From NCBI GenBank assembly GCA_025356055.1, contig JANXUU010000135.1, positions 1 through 58,180 of the forward strand: 58,180 bases of DNA. Reading direction: 5' to 3'. Source of the stretch: Sphingomonas sp. GTDB taxonomy: Bacteria; Pseudomonadota; Alphaproteobacteria; Sphingomonadales; Sphingomonadaceae. Made by a program: the position numbers and the translations under genes. Positions 50,963 to 58,180 of the stretch are shown one piece after another (position 1 is the first letter of the stretch; every line of letters begins with the position of its first letter). The notes beneath the pieces are model-generated. The model was not told the DNA's origin and made no database searches. It saw only the letters and a program-made list of their open reading frames with translations.

Positions 50963-52748
50963 TGCGCTGGAAATCGTCGATCACGCGCCGGGCCCAGTCG
51001 CGAGACCCGCCGCCGTCGACCATACCCCTGGCGCCGATCGCGACGTTGAGCGGCGTGGCGAAGCCGGACTTGGGACGGTTGACGATCTCGTCGGGGAGCG
51101 GGGGGGAGGGGACTCCCACAAGCGCTCGCTTTCCGCGCCGCGCCCCCAGCCACGGTGCGACCCGCGCCACCTTGCACAGCGTCGGCACGTCGACGAACGG
51201 CACGCGCAATTCCAGCGTGTGCGCCATGCTCGACCAGTCGGCGTCGCGCAGCAGCTGATTCTTCATGTAATTGCCCGATTCAAGCGCCATCATTGCTGCC
51301 AAGGTTGACGGCGGGAGCGGCTCGACCGTCTCGGTGACCCGTTCGACCGGTTGCAACGCCGCGAGCCCCGCCCGCATCACGTCAGCGTTCATGACGTCGC
51401 TCAGCCCTGACGGCATTAATAACGCGCGGCGGACGAAATAAGCGCCCGGCAGGGTTCCGCCATGGCGCAGCACGCCGCTCGCCTTGGGCTGGCGCGCATT
51501 TAACCGTTTCAACCCGTTCTTCAGCGCCCATTCGGCCACCGCCGCCGCGCCCGGAAGCTTCGCCGCCCATCGGACCCGGCGCTGCATGGCCGGAACGGTT
51601 TGAAAGGTGCTGTACCCCGCGAGCAGTTCGTCTGCGCCAAGCCCGCTCATCGCCACCTTGAGTCCGGCGCGGTGCGCCGCTCGGCTAGCGAACCAGCTGT
51701 TCACGCCGTCGATCGAAGGCTGGTCCATCGATTTAAGGATATGCTCCAGATTGTTCTCAATGTCGGCGCGCGACAGGCGGTCGACGATATGCTCGGCACC
51801 GTAGCGCTCGGCCACCCTCGCCGCGATCGGGACTTCGTCGAGCTGCGATCCGTCGAATTCCTCAAAGCCGATAGTGATCGCCCTGACCTTGCCCCTCCCG
51901 GCATTCGCCATCGCCCCGAGCAGCGCCCCCGAATCGATGCCCGCTGAAAGGAACAGTCCGACCTCGACGTCGGCAACAAGATGGGCGGCAACGCTATCGC
52001 GGATGGCCTCGGCGATTTGCGCCTCTGTTTCTTCGGCCGGTAGGATCGGGGCGTCCGACAGGATCGCTGCCAGCGACGAAAATCGCACTGGCTCGCCTAT
52101 GGTTGTCCCGGTCGCGCGCTGCCAATGTCCCGCCGGCAGCGCCCGGATCGCCCGATAGAGGGTGAACGGCTCGGGGATCGATCCCCACAAATGAAATCCA
52201 GTCAATCCTGCCGGATCGGGTTCTGACGAGATCGCCGCAACTGATCGTAACGCCTTGACTTGACTTGCGAACCATAGCTGCCCTTCAGCTTGCGCAAGGT
52301 ACAGCGGCTTGATCCCATAGGGATCGCGCGCGATCGTCAGACTGGCATCGCGCTCGTCGAATATGGCAAGTGCGAACATCCCGCGCAGCCGCGCAAATGC
52401 CGCCGGGCCATCGCGTTCGAACAGCGCGAGCACGACCTCAGTGTCACCTTGCGTGCAGAACTCGACGCCCTGCGCGACAAGCTCATCGCGAAGCGCGCGG
52501 TAATTATAGATCTCACCGTTGCACACGATCGTCAGTGGTCCGCGGCCAAGCGGCTGGTCCGACCGCGCGTCGACGTCGATGATCGCGAGCCGGCGATGGC
52601 CGAACATCGCGCGCCCGTCTGCGGACGTCCAAAGCCCGACTCCGTCGCGGCCGCGCGAAGCCATCTGATCGCGCACCTGGATTAGCGCGTTCCGGTCAGG
52701 CGCCCTGCTGCTCGCGCGCCAACCATAGACGCCGGCAATTCCGCACAT
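50955..52748 (-). CDS. asnB: Asparagine synthase-like glutamine amidotransferase
   Basis: A 597-residue class II amidotransferase: Cys2 nucleophile (MCGIAGVYGW), glutaminase core RLAIIDVDARSDQPL and CNGEIYNYRALR, and an ATP-pyrophosphatase domain with the loop SAGIDSGAL (SGGxDS in most relatives, here Ala for the first Gly) and SGLGADELLAGY. In glycan loci this family often amidates sugar acids rather than making asparagine. It is coupled to the downstream heparinase gene and lies nine bases after the ligase stop. Confidence 0.9.
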   Translation of the reverse strand: MCGIAGVYGWRASSRAPDRNALIQVRDQMASRGRDGVGLWTSADGRAMFGHRRLAIIDVDARSDQPLGRGPLTIVCNGEIYNYRALRDELVAQGVEFCTQGDTEVVLALFERDGPAAFARLRGMFALAIFDERDASLTIARDPYGIKPLYLAQAEGQLWFASQVKALRSVAAISSEPDPAGLTGFHLWGSIPEPFTLYRAIRALPAGHWQRATGTTIGEPVRFSSLAAILSDAPILPAEETEAQIAEAIRDSVAAHLVADVEVGLFLSAGIDSGALLGAMANAGRGKVRAITIGFEEFDGSQLDEVPIAARVAERYGAEHIVDRLSRADIENNLEHILKSMDQPSIDGVNSWFASRAAHRAGLKVAMSGLGADELLAGYSTFQTVPAMQRRVRWAAKLPGAAAVAEWALKNGLKRLNARQPKASGVLRHGGTLPGAYFVRRALLMPSGLSDVMNADVMRAGLAALQPVERVTETVEPLPPSTLAAMMALESGNYMKNQLLRDADWSSMAHTLELRVPFVDVPTLCKVARVAPWLGARRGKRALVGVPSPPLPDEIVNRPKSGFATPLNVAIGARGMVDGGGSRDWARRVIDDFQRNG

Positions 52749-52757
52749 GATTGATTC

Positions 52758-55403
52758 CTAACGATTCTCAGCGCGGGCCCTAACCGCTGCGGATGGAACA
52801 GGCCACAGCCGGACGTCATCGAACTCAGCCTCGACCTGCTGGGCGTTCGGAAGCGATCCGATCCCGATTCTCACGACCGGGCAGTCGGCCGGTACGTCGA
52901 AGGTGAAACTGCGACTGTTGAAACCCGAAGCGACAAGCTCGTCGGGAGGGCTTTGCGCGATTATCCGCGACGCGCAGGTCACCAGAAAACCCACGCTCGC
53001 GGCGGCGCTCTGTGGGCCGCGCATACGGTAGGAAATCGCATAGCGCCCCGGGCGCAACGCCGCGTAGCGGACGAGCGGCGACTGCGAACTCGTCCCGTCC
53101 GCGCTGATCACCATTACGCTCGTTCCCGCACGATCGAGCGACACCGCACTGCCGCCGACATCGCCGATGTACCAGTCGAATGGCGTATTATTGTCCCGGT
53201 AATCCGCATCGGATTTGTTGAACCCGCCATCATCCAGCAGCGACATCGGATCGGCGTGGCGCTGCCGCGCGAATGGCGCATCGAGCATCACCGCTTCATC
53301 GTAGCGCTTCAAATTCAGCAACGTCAGGATCGTGTCATGGACCTCGCCTCGGATCGGCGGTGACGGGCTCCGCTGAAGCGCGGCGAGAAACGGCAAGACA
53401 CCGTCGAGTTCCTTCGCCGTCATGACTCGGCCGGGGCTGAGCAAAGCCCGGCGCCAAATGGGCAATAATTGCGTCCGCGCAACCAGCGCGCTGCGCAATG
53501 CTGGATCGGCCAGTCCTTGGCGGACGAGCGCACCGAACGGACCATAGCCGCTGTCCAGCCGAAGCAGTGCGTCGGCGCGCATCCCCGCAGTCGGGAGTTC
53601 ATGATCGGCTAACGCCTGCCGCATTGCCCAATATTGCGTCGGCTGATCGCGCCAGCCCAGCCCCGCCGCCGCCCGCCAAGCCGCGCGTGACTCGCGCTGA
53701 TGGCCAAGTCGTAATTCAGCGGCGGCGAGCGTCCGCACCCCTACCACCGCGAGCGGAGTTTCACTGATCGCCTGAAGCGCAATCGCGCGCGCCGCACCGG
53801 GCTGCCCCGCCGCGAGCATTGCCTCGGCGAGGTAAGCGCGCGCAGACCCGTCGCGAGTTGCGATGGCTGCCGCCAACCCCGGATTGGCGTCTCCCGCGGC
53901 AACTTCGGCAAGCCGCAGCCGAAGCGCTTGCGTGCTCATTGCCACGCTCAACAGGATCAGCGCGGCAGTGGACCAAGTCGCCCATCGGGGCCTTCGCGCC
54001 GCAGGCACGACCGCTGCGCCGGCGGCCTCGAGCGAAGGCGCGAACAGCAGAGCGAGCGCTACCCCGGCAACCGCCGCCAGCGTGTCCGTGCGTAACGGGT
54101 AGTCGATCGCGCTATGCAGCGCGAGCACTGCCAGCATAGCGAAGCCGCCGACCGCGCTCCACTTGCGTGACTCCGACCGCGACGATCGCAACACCATGAT
54201 CGCGCGCCCGACGACCAGCGCCGTCCCCGCGACCAGCAGGACAAGTCCAGCGAAACCCATCTCGATCAGCCACTCGACATATTCATTATGCGCGTGGTTG
54301 AGATAAGCGGGCCCGAGCTGGTCGAGGTCCTCGATCAGCTTGTATTCCGCAACGAACGTGCCAGCGCCAGTGCCCATCGGCCAAGCCTGCCGCAGCAAAA
54401 CGACGAGGTCGGGATAAAATTCGATTCGCGCGTCGCCGTGAAAGATCAGCCTCGCGCGAACCACTTCGATTGTCGACGACGGAATCATGAAGGCGACGAT
54501 CGCCGCAATCACGCCCAGCGCGGCGAGCGGGAGCGCCCACCCCGGGATCGCCACCGAGCGACCCTTGCCGCTGGCCAGCGCAATCGCCGTCGACAGCGGC
54601 AGGATAATCACGAGGAAGCCGATGCCGGCCTTCGAAGCCGCCGCGACTACCATCATCGCCAGCAGCGGGAACAACAGCCACGCCGCATGGACCCGCCAGC
54701 GCCCGGCGCGCAGGCGAAATGGCGACCGTTCTTCGTCAAGCCGCAGCCACAGCCCAGACGCGAGCAGTCCGCATAGCAGAAACATCGCCTGGTGATTGCG
54801 ATTGACGAACAGCCCGTCGGCGACCCCCACATCGGCCAGGCCGAACGGCGATGCCCACGACGGGAAGCCGAGTGCCAGTTGGAGCATTCCGAGAAGCGCG
54901 CTTGCGCCCGCCATCAATGCAATCGAACGAATCGCGAAGAGTCGACCGCGTGATCCGCTCGCCAAGGTCAAGAGGAACGCCACCAACGGGACCGACAACG
55001 ACAGTGCGAATCGCGCCGTTGATGACGGATCGAGGGACAGCGGTTGCCAGCGATGTGCTTCCGGCAATAGTGCCGTCACGGCGTCGGTCGCCTCGCGGCC
55101 GGGTAGCGCAGGCCAGGGGAGGGGGACCAACTGGACAAAAAACGTCAGCTGCAACGCCCCGAACAGCAGCAAGACGCCCTTTGCTTCAATCGGAAGGAAG
55201 GGCGACTTTGCTTGCCTCGCCGCAAGAGCGATCAGCAGTCCCAGGCCTACGCTTTCGATCAGTCCGTTGCGGATTGGCCCTTGGATGTGACCACCGCCCA
55301 GCGCCACCGCCAGCACAAGAAAGCCGACAAGCAAAAGCGTCCAGCCCGATAAGGACTGAACGCTTGCTTTAGTTGTGCGACGGGGGCTGCGACCGGGTCG
55401 CAC
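52758..55403 (-). CDS. O-antigen ligase/polymerase family protein with long C-terminal extension
   Basis: An 881-residue protein. The first 450 residues have about ten to twelve membrane helices and the Wzy_C-type motif LNHAHNEYVEWLIEMGFAG near residue 370. A further membrane segment ends at about 490, followed by a tetratricopeptide-like helical stretch (AYLAEAMLAAGQPGAARAIAL, LRLGHQRESRAAWRAAA). A C-terminal beta-rich domain (about 720-880: SLDRAGTSVMVISADG, GRYAISYRMRGPQ, FDDVRLWPVP) looks carbohydrate-binding-like. It may polymerise or ligate glycan in the periplasm. Start is GTG 55403. Confidence 0.87.
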   Translation of the reverse strand: MRPGRSPRRTTKASVQSLSGWTLLLVGFLVLAVALGGGHIQGPIRNGLIESVGLGLLIALAARQAKSPFLPIEAKGVLLLFGALQLTFFVQLVPLPWPALPGREATDAVTALLPEAHRWQPLSLDPSSTARFALSLSVPLVAFLLTLASGSRGRLFAIRSIALMAGASALLGMLQLALGFPSWASPFGLADVGVADGLFVNRNHQAMFLLCGLLASGLWLRLDEERSPFRLRAGRWRVHAAWLLFPLLAMMVVAAASKAGIGFLVIILPLSTAIALASGKGRSVAIPGWALPLAALGVIAAIVAFMIPSSTIEVVRARLIFHGDARIEFYPDLVVLLRQAWPMGTGAGTFVAEYKLIEDLDQLGPAYLNHAHNEYVEWLIEMGFAGLVLLVAGTALVVGRAIMVLRSSRSESRKWSAVGGFAMLAVLALHSAIDYPLRTDTLAAVAGVALALLFAPSLEAAGAAVVPAARRPRWATWSTAALILLSVAMSTQALRLRLAEVAAGDANPGLAAAIATRDGSARAYLAEAMLAAGQPGAARAIALQAISETPLAVVGVRTLAAAELRLGHQRESRAAWRAAAGLGWRDQPTQYWAMRQALADHELPTAGMRADALLRLDSGYGPFGALVRQGLADPALRSALVARTQLLPIWRRALLSPGRVMTAKELDGVLPFLAALQRSPSPPIRGEVHDTILTLLNLKRYDEAVMLDAPFARQRHADPMSLLDDGGFNKSDADYRDNNTPFDWYIGDVGGSAVSLDRAGTSVMVISADGTSSQSPLVRYAALRPGRYAISYRMRGPQSAAASVGFLVTCASRIIAQSPPDELVASGFNSRSFTFDVPADCPVVRIGIGSLPNAQQVEAEFDDVRLWPVPSAAVRARAENR

Positions 55404-55429
55404 GTTCCGTAGCGTCTTGAACAGCTAGA

Positions 55430-55693
55430 TTAGCGGCTGAAGCCAGTCCCGCGACCACGACCATTATGTCGTTCAAGGACGATCGCCAGGACGATCGCGG
55501 CAACGATCACGCCGATCGCCGGCCATGCCCAGCCACCGCCGCGATTGTCATCGTCGCGATCTTGCGCCACGACCGCGGTCGCTGCTGTCGGAACCGCTGC
55601 GGAAGGCCGCGTCGCGGCCGTCAGAGCCTGGACCGGCATGGCAACTACAAGCGCCGCAGCGACGCCCATCCGCAATTTGGTGAACACACTCAT
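55430..55693 (-). CDS. Small exported/membrane protein next to the exopolysaccharide locus
   Basis: An 87-residue protein with a signal-like N-terminus (MSVFTKLRMGVAAALVVAMPVQALTA), an acidic/glycine linker (AQDRDDDNRGGGW), one hydrophobic helix (WPAIGVIVAAIVLAIVLE) and a basic tail ending GRGRGTGFSR. No named family is recognised. It is the first gene of the locus on this strand, 26 bases ahead of the ligase start, so it may share the promoter. Function unknown. Confidence 0.7.
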   Translation of the reverse strand: MSVFTKLRMGVAAALVVAMPVQALTAATRPSAAVPTAATAVVAQDRDDDNRGGGWAWPAIGVIVAAIVLAIVLERHNGRGRGTGFSR

Positions 55694-55788
55694 AAGATAC
55701 TCCCATTCCTCTACTTGGCGCCTATCAAACTTGGTTGAAGGTCACAAATGTTTTATTCCATCGGTTCAACCCCGTAGCGGGGATTTGG

Positions 55789-55824
55789 TTGCACAATTGT
55801 CTAACGCGTGCAGATTGCACAATT
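55789..55824. repeat. Direct repeats TTGCACAATT in an AT-rich promoter region
   Basis: TTGCACAATT occurs at 55789-55798 and 55815-55824, 26 bases apart (about two and a half helical turns). A small hairpin CCCCG-TAG-CGGGG (55770-55782) lies just upstream and a TTGACA follows at 55824-55829. The region 55694-55879 is unusually AT-rich and separates divergent genes at 55693 and 55880. It could hold operator sites; no clean -10 partner for the TTGACA was found. Confidence 0.4.
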
Positions 55825-55879
55825 TGACAATTTACCAAAGAAAACCAATTGTTTAAAGCCGTTTATAAGAAAGCTGTAC

Positions 55880-56635
55880 ATGTTCGGTCTGTTCAAACGG
55901 CAACAAAAAACTGCGTCGGCGTCGCGGGTAGTCCCCGACCTTACGCGTATTTATGCCGTCGGTGATGTCCACGGATGCCTCGCCCAACTCGATCGACTGC
56001 TCGACCTGATAAGGGTGGATAATGCCACATTTTCGGGAAATACCAGGTTTGTTTTTCTCGGCGACTTGGTTGACCGGGGTCCCGACAGCGCCGGCGTTAT
56101 CGACCGTGTGATGAATTTGTCACTTGGCCAGAAAAGATGCGATACGCTGATGGGCAATCACGAGGAAGCAATGCTCGCCTCGTTTGACGGCACTGCCGAT
56201 CCGCGCGGCTGGCTTAGCTACGGCGGGAGTCAAACCCTCGAAAGCTATGGCATTGCCCGCGCCGAACAATTCGCCTCGGGCTTCGATCTCGCGCGCCGAA
56301 TGGTCGAAGCGATCCCGTCCGACCACATCACCTTTCTCCGCGGTTTGCCGGATCACCTGGTGATCGGCGATTACCTGTTCGTCCACGCCGGCATTCGCCC
56401 CGGCGTGCCGATTGAACTTCAGGAGGCCGCCGACCTGCGCTGGATCCGGGGCGGGTTCCTCGACAGCGAAGTCGATCACCAGCGCATCGTTGTTCACGGC
56501 CACACCATCAGCCCCGAACCCGAGCAGCGCGCCAACCGCATCGGCATCGACACCGGCTGCTATGCGGGCGGCCCGCTGACCGCGCTGGTGCTCGAGGGAG
56601 CCACGCAGCGCTTCCTTCAGACAACCCCGGCCTGA
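55880..56635 (+). CDS. Metallophosphoesterase (serine/threonine phosphatase family)
   Basis: A 251-residue PPP-type phosphatase with the full metal-binding set: GDVHG (D29, H31), GDLVDRGPDS (D62, D65, R66), GNHE (N93, H94), then HAGIRP and VHGHTI late motifs. It could dephosphorylate proteins or small molecules such as diadenosine tetraphosphate; its position beside the kinase-bearing polysaccharide locus is suggestive only. ATG 55880 (preceded by AAGAAAG) gives the natural start; upstream frame is AT-rich leader. Its 3' end overlaps surE by 19 bases. Confidence 0.9.
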   Translation: MFGLFKRQQKTASASRVVPDLTRIYAVGDVHGCLAQLDRLLDLIRVDNATFSGNTRFVFLGDLVDRGPDSAGVIDRVMNLSLGQKRCDTLMGNHEEAMLASFDGTADPRGWLSYGGSQTLESYGIARAEQFASGFDLARRMVEAIPSDHITFLRGLPDHLVIGDYLFVHAGIRPGVPIELQEAADLRWIRGGFLDSEVDHQRIVVHGHTISPEPEQRANRIGIDTGCYAGGPLTALVLEGATQRFLQTTPA

Positions 56636-57399
56636 CTTGCGAACCGTTCGCGCAACGACGCCATCGACCTTTCGTCGGTCAGGTCGAGCTGGAGCGGCGT
56701 CACCGCGATATAGTCCGCAGCGATCGCCTCAAGGTCGGTGTCGTGCCCAGGCGTCTCCCGCGCCGGCCCAAGTCCGAACCAATAGTAGGAAAAGCCGCGC
56801 GGGTCGGTTCGCTTGACCACTTCAGCGCGCCCGTAATCCCTGCGGCCCTGGCGGCATACTCGGATGCCCTTGACCGCCGACGCCTCGCACGCTGGAAAGT
56901 TGACGTTGACCAGCGTCCCGGGCGCCATCGCCATTCCGATCAGCGGGGCCAGCACGCGTCCCGCCCAGTCGCGCGCCGCGTCGAACGGTACCGTCCCGCC
57001 CATTCCCTGGCGGGCATAGGCCTGGCTCAGCGCGATCGCCGGAATCCCCGCGAGCGCCCCCTCCATCGCCGCCGACACCGTTCCCGAATAGGTCACGTCC
57101 TCGGCCAGATTAGCCCCGCGATTGATCCCGGAAAGAATAAGGTCGGGCCGCGCCTCCGTCATTAACTCGCCGAGCGCCATCATCACCGCGTCGGTCGGTG
57201 TCCCGGTTACCGCGAAATGCCGCTCGCCATGCTTGCGCAACCTGAGCGGCCGCGTCAGCGTCAGCGAATGGCCCGCGCCCGACTGCTCGTCGGCAGGTGC
57301 CACGATCCACACGTCATCGGACAAGGTCCGGGCAATCTCGGCGAGCAGCGCCAGCCCGGGCGCCGCGACTCCGTCGTCATTGGTGAGCAGAATGCGCAT
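56617..57399 (-). CDS. surE: 5'/3'-nucleotidase SurE
   Basis: Stationary-phase survival nucleotidase acting on nucleoside monophosphates. The 260 residues carry the metal site D8-D9 (LLTNDDGV), the ADEQSGAGHSLTL loop with the conserved Ser, PDLILSGINRGANL and YSGTVSAAMEG, followed by the VNVNFP core. All catalytic motifs are intact. It is convergent with the phosphatase and divergent from dksA, without its usual partner pcm in the window. Confidence 0.96.
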   Translation of the reverse strand: MRILLTNDDGVAAPGLALLAEIARTLSDDVWIVAPADEQSGAGHSLTLTRPLRLRKHGERHFAVTGTPTDAVMMALGELMTEARPDLILSGINRGANLAEDVTYSGTVSAAMEGALAGIPAIALSQAYARQGMGGTVPFDAARDWAGRVLAPLIGMAMAPGTLVNVNFPACEASAVKGIRVCRQGRRDYGRAEVVKRTDPRGFSYYWFGLGPARETPGHDTDLEAIAADYIAVTPLQLDLTDERSMASLRERFASQAGVV

Positions 57400-57511
57400 T
57401 TGCGGCTCTTGGCCGTCCGGCCTGCACTTCGCAATCGGTTGCAGCTGCGACTAATCGGCAACATTACCCCTTATTCGTCCACAAGTATCAACGCGGTTCG
57501 TTCGTCAGCGC

Positions 57512-57540
57512 TTGTTAAGCTAGCACAGGTTAATTATAGG
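57512..57540 (+). promoter_or_regulatory. Candidate sigma-70 promoter for dksA
   Basis: TTGTTA (57512-57517), a 17-base spacer and TATAGG (57535-57540) form a reasonable -35/-10 pair in the 256-base gap between surE and dksA, giving a leader of about 110 bases. The surrounding stretch is more AT-rich than the flanks. This rests on pattern only. Confidence 0.45.
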
Positions 57541-57655
57541 CCAAGCCGGGGACCACCGGCCTTCGAGCTAACGCTCGATAAAGTCAGTGTTTTCACCTCC
57601 GGACGCGCGGGTTGGCCCGACGTCTTGGGGGTGGCGATGAGTGGGGAGAGACAGC

Positions 57656-58120
57656 ATGGCGACCGCGCTCGTAAATCTTTACGAATCCGGCCCTGACCGG
57701 TTCGATATCCTGATACTCGACGACGATTATCGACCGTCGACCGGCGAAGAGTTCATGAACCCTCAGCATAAGGCCTATTTCCTGCGCAAGCTTCGCGCAT
57801 GGAAAGATGCGACCATCGAGGAGAGCCGCGCGACCATGGCGCAGCTTCAGGTCGACTCGCTGCGCGAACCCGATCTTGCCGACCGCGCCTCGTCGGAAAC
57901 CGACTGGGCAATCGAGCTCCGCACGCGCGACCGCCAGCGCAAGCTCATCGGCAAGATAGACAGCGCGATCCGCCGCCTGTTCGATGACGAATTCGGCTAT
58001 TGCGAAGTCAGTGGCGAGCCGATCAGCCTCGCCCGCCTCGAAGCCCGCCCGATCGCGACGATGACCCTCGAGGCGCAGGAAAAGCACGAACGGATCGAGC
58101 GCGTCAGCCGCGACGACTGA
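57656..58120 (+). CDS. dksA: RNA polymerase-binding transcription factor DksA (TraR/DksA family)
   Basis: Binds the secondary channel of RNA polymerase and with ppGpp controls rRNA and stress genes. The 154 residues have the coiled-coil hairpin with tip motif LADRASSETDWAIELRTRDRQRK, the conserved helices around LRAWKDATIEES, and the globular end FGYCEVSGEPISLARLEARPIATMTLEAQEKHE. Only the first of four zinc-ligand cysteines remains (CEVS... and LEAQ replace CxxC pairs), as usual for alphaproteobacterial DksA. ATG 57656 has GGGGAGAG upstream. Confidence 0.95.
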   Translation: MATALVNLYESGPDRFDILILDDDYRPSTGEEFMNPQHKAYFLRKLRAWKDATIEESRATMAQLQVDSLREPDLADRASSETDWAIELRTRDRQRKLIGKIDSAIRRLFDDEFGYCEVSGEPISLARLEARPIATMTLEAQEKHERIERVSRDD

Positions 58121-58140
58121 CGTTCTTCACGGATAGGCCG

Positions 58141-58180
58141 GTGCAGATCGGCGCCGCTCTCTACAAAACCTATATCCCGA
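58141..58180 (+). CDS. Possible start of a further gene (cut by window end)
   Basis: GTG at 58141 opens a frame (V-Q-I-G-A-A-L-Y-K-T-Y-I-P) running to the window edge 21 bases after the dksA stop. It may be the next gene of a dksA operon, but 13 codons are too few to judge. Confidence 0.2.
   Translation, partial: MQIGAALYKTYIP

Noticed and set aside
55824-55852. TTGACA-based promoter for the phosphatase gene
   Set aside because: At 16-18 bases spacing the partner hexamers (AATTGT or similar) do not resemble a -10 box.

Overview
The window is high-GC (about two thirds G+C by eye), tightly packed DNA from an alphaproteobacterium. Gene content and order point to Sphingomonadaceae (Sphingomonas or a close relative). 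The main evidence is the block nuoM-nuoN-birA-coaX-rnj-DUF1467, the block gltA-gltX / comEC / lexA / trpG / ppiD / tpiA, an alphaproteobacterial-type SOS box (GAAC-N7-GAAC) in front of lexA, a DksA that has lost three of the four classical zinc cysteines, and a Wza/Wzc exopolysaccharide locus. No rRNA, tRNA, CRISPR array, prophage or intact insertion sequence was seen.

Layout. 1-6078 (+): the 3' part of nuoM, then nuoN, biotin ligase, type III pantothenate kinase, RNase J and a small DUF1467 membrane protein, joined mostly by ATGA overlaps. 6075-12125: a little-characterised block with a 771-residue membrane-anchored coiled-coil protein (-), a nucleotidyltransferase-like membrane protein (+), a DUF2336 protein (+) and a histidine-kinase-like protein (+) whose phospho-acceptor histidine is replaced by Arg. 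12122-14799 (-): gltA and gltX. 14828-16954 (+): comEC. 17026-25929: a DUF4242 protein, a decaying VOC gene, lexA with its SOS box, an isolated trpG/pabA, ppiD, then tpiA, an alpha-amino-acid ester hydrolase, secG and pyrG. 25930-30693 looks accessory: an outer-membrane-protein pseudogene, a flavodoxin-like reductase, a tiny membrane protein, a monothiol glutaredoxin, a lower-GC acyltransferase, trxB, a small secreted protein and two kinds of intergenic repeat. 30694-35166: thiolase and MaoC hydratase, an MscS channel, topoisomerase IB and a DJ-1/PfpI protein. 35201-36939: small unknown genes, including a 58-codon HTH-like gene, divergent from an S24 (LexA-like) regulator across an intergenic region with a conspicuous inverted-repeat operator. 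36883-42094: a GT4 glycosyltransferase, uvrC, recO, apaG and a methyltransferase. 42084-55693 (-): an exopolysaccharide/surface glycan locus (O-antigen ligase/polymerase, asparagine synthase-like amidotransferase, heparinase-fold protein, bi-domain oxidoreductase, GT2, GT4, Wza, Wzc). 55880-58120: a Ser/Thr-type phosphatase, surE and dksA.

How the genes work together. The minus-strand run from 55693 to 41360 reads as one glycan pathway: sugar or precursor modification (AsnB-like, bi-domain dehydrogenase), glycosyl transfer (GT2, GT4), polymerisation or ligation, and export through the Wzc kinase/co-polymerase and Wza lipoprotein channel. The priming transferase and flippase are not in view. 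The most intriguing uncharacterised parts are the divergent S24 regulator/mini-HTH unit with its 8-bp inverted operator (36021-36939) and the DUF2336/degenerate-kinase unit (9758-12125). Convergent gene pairs often share stop codons, and only one clear intrinsic terminator was found in 58 kb.
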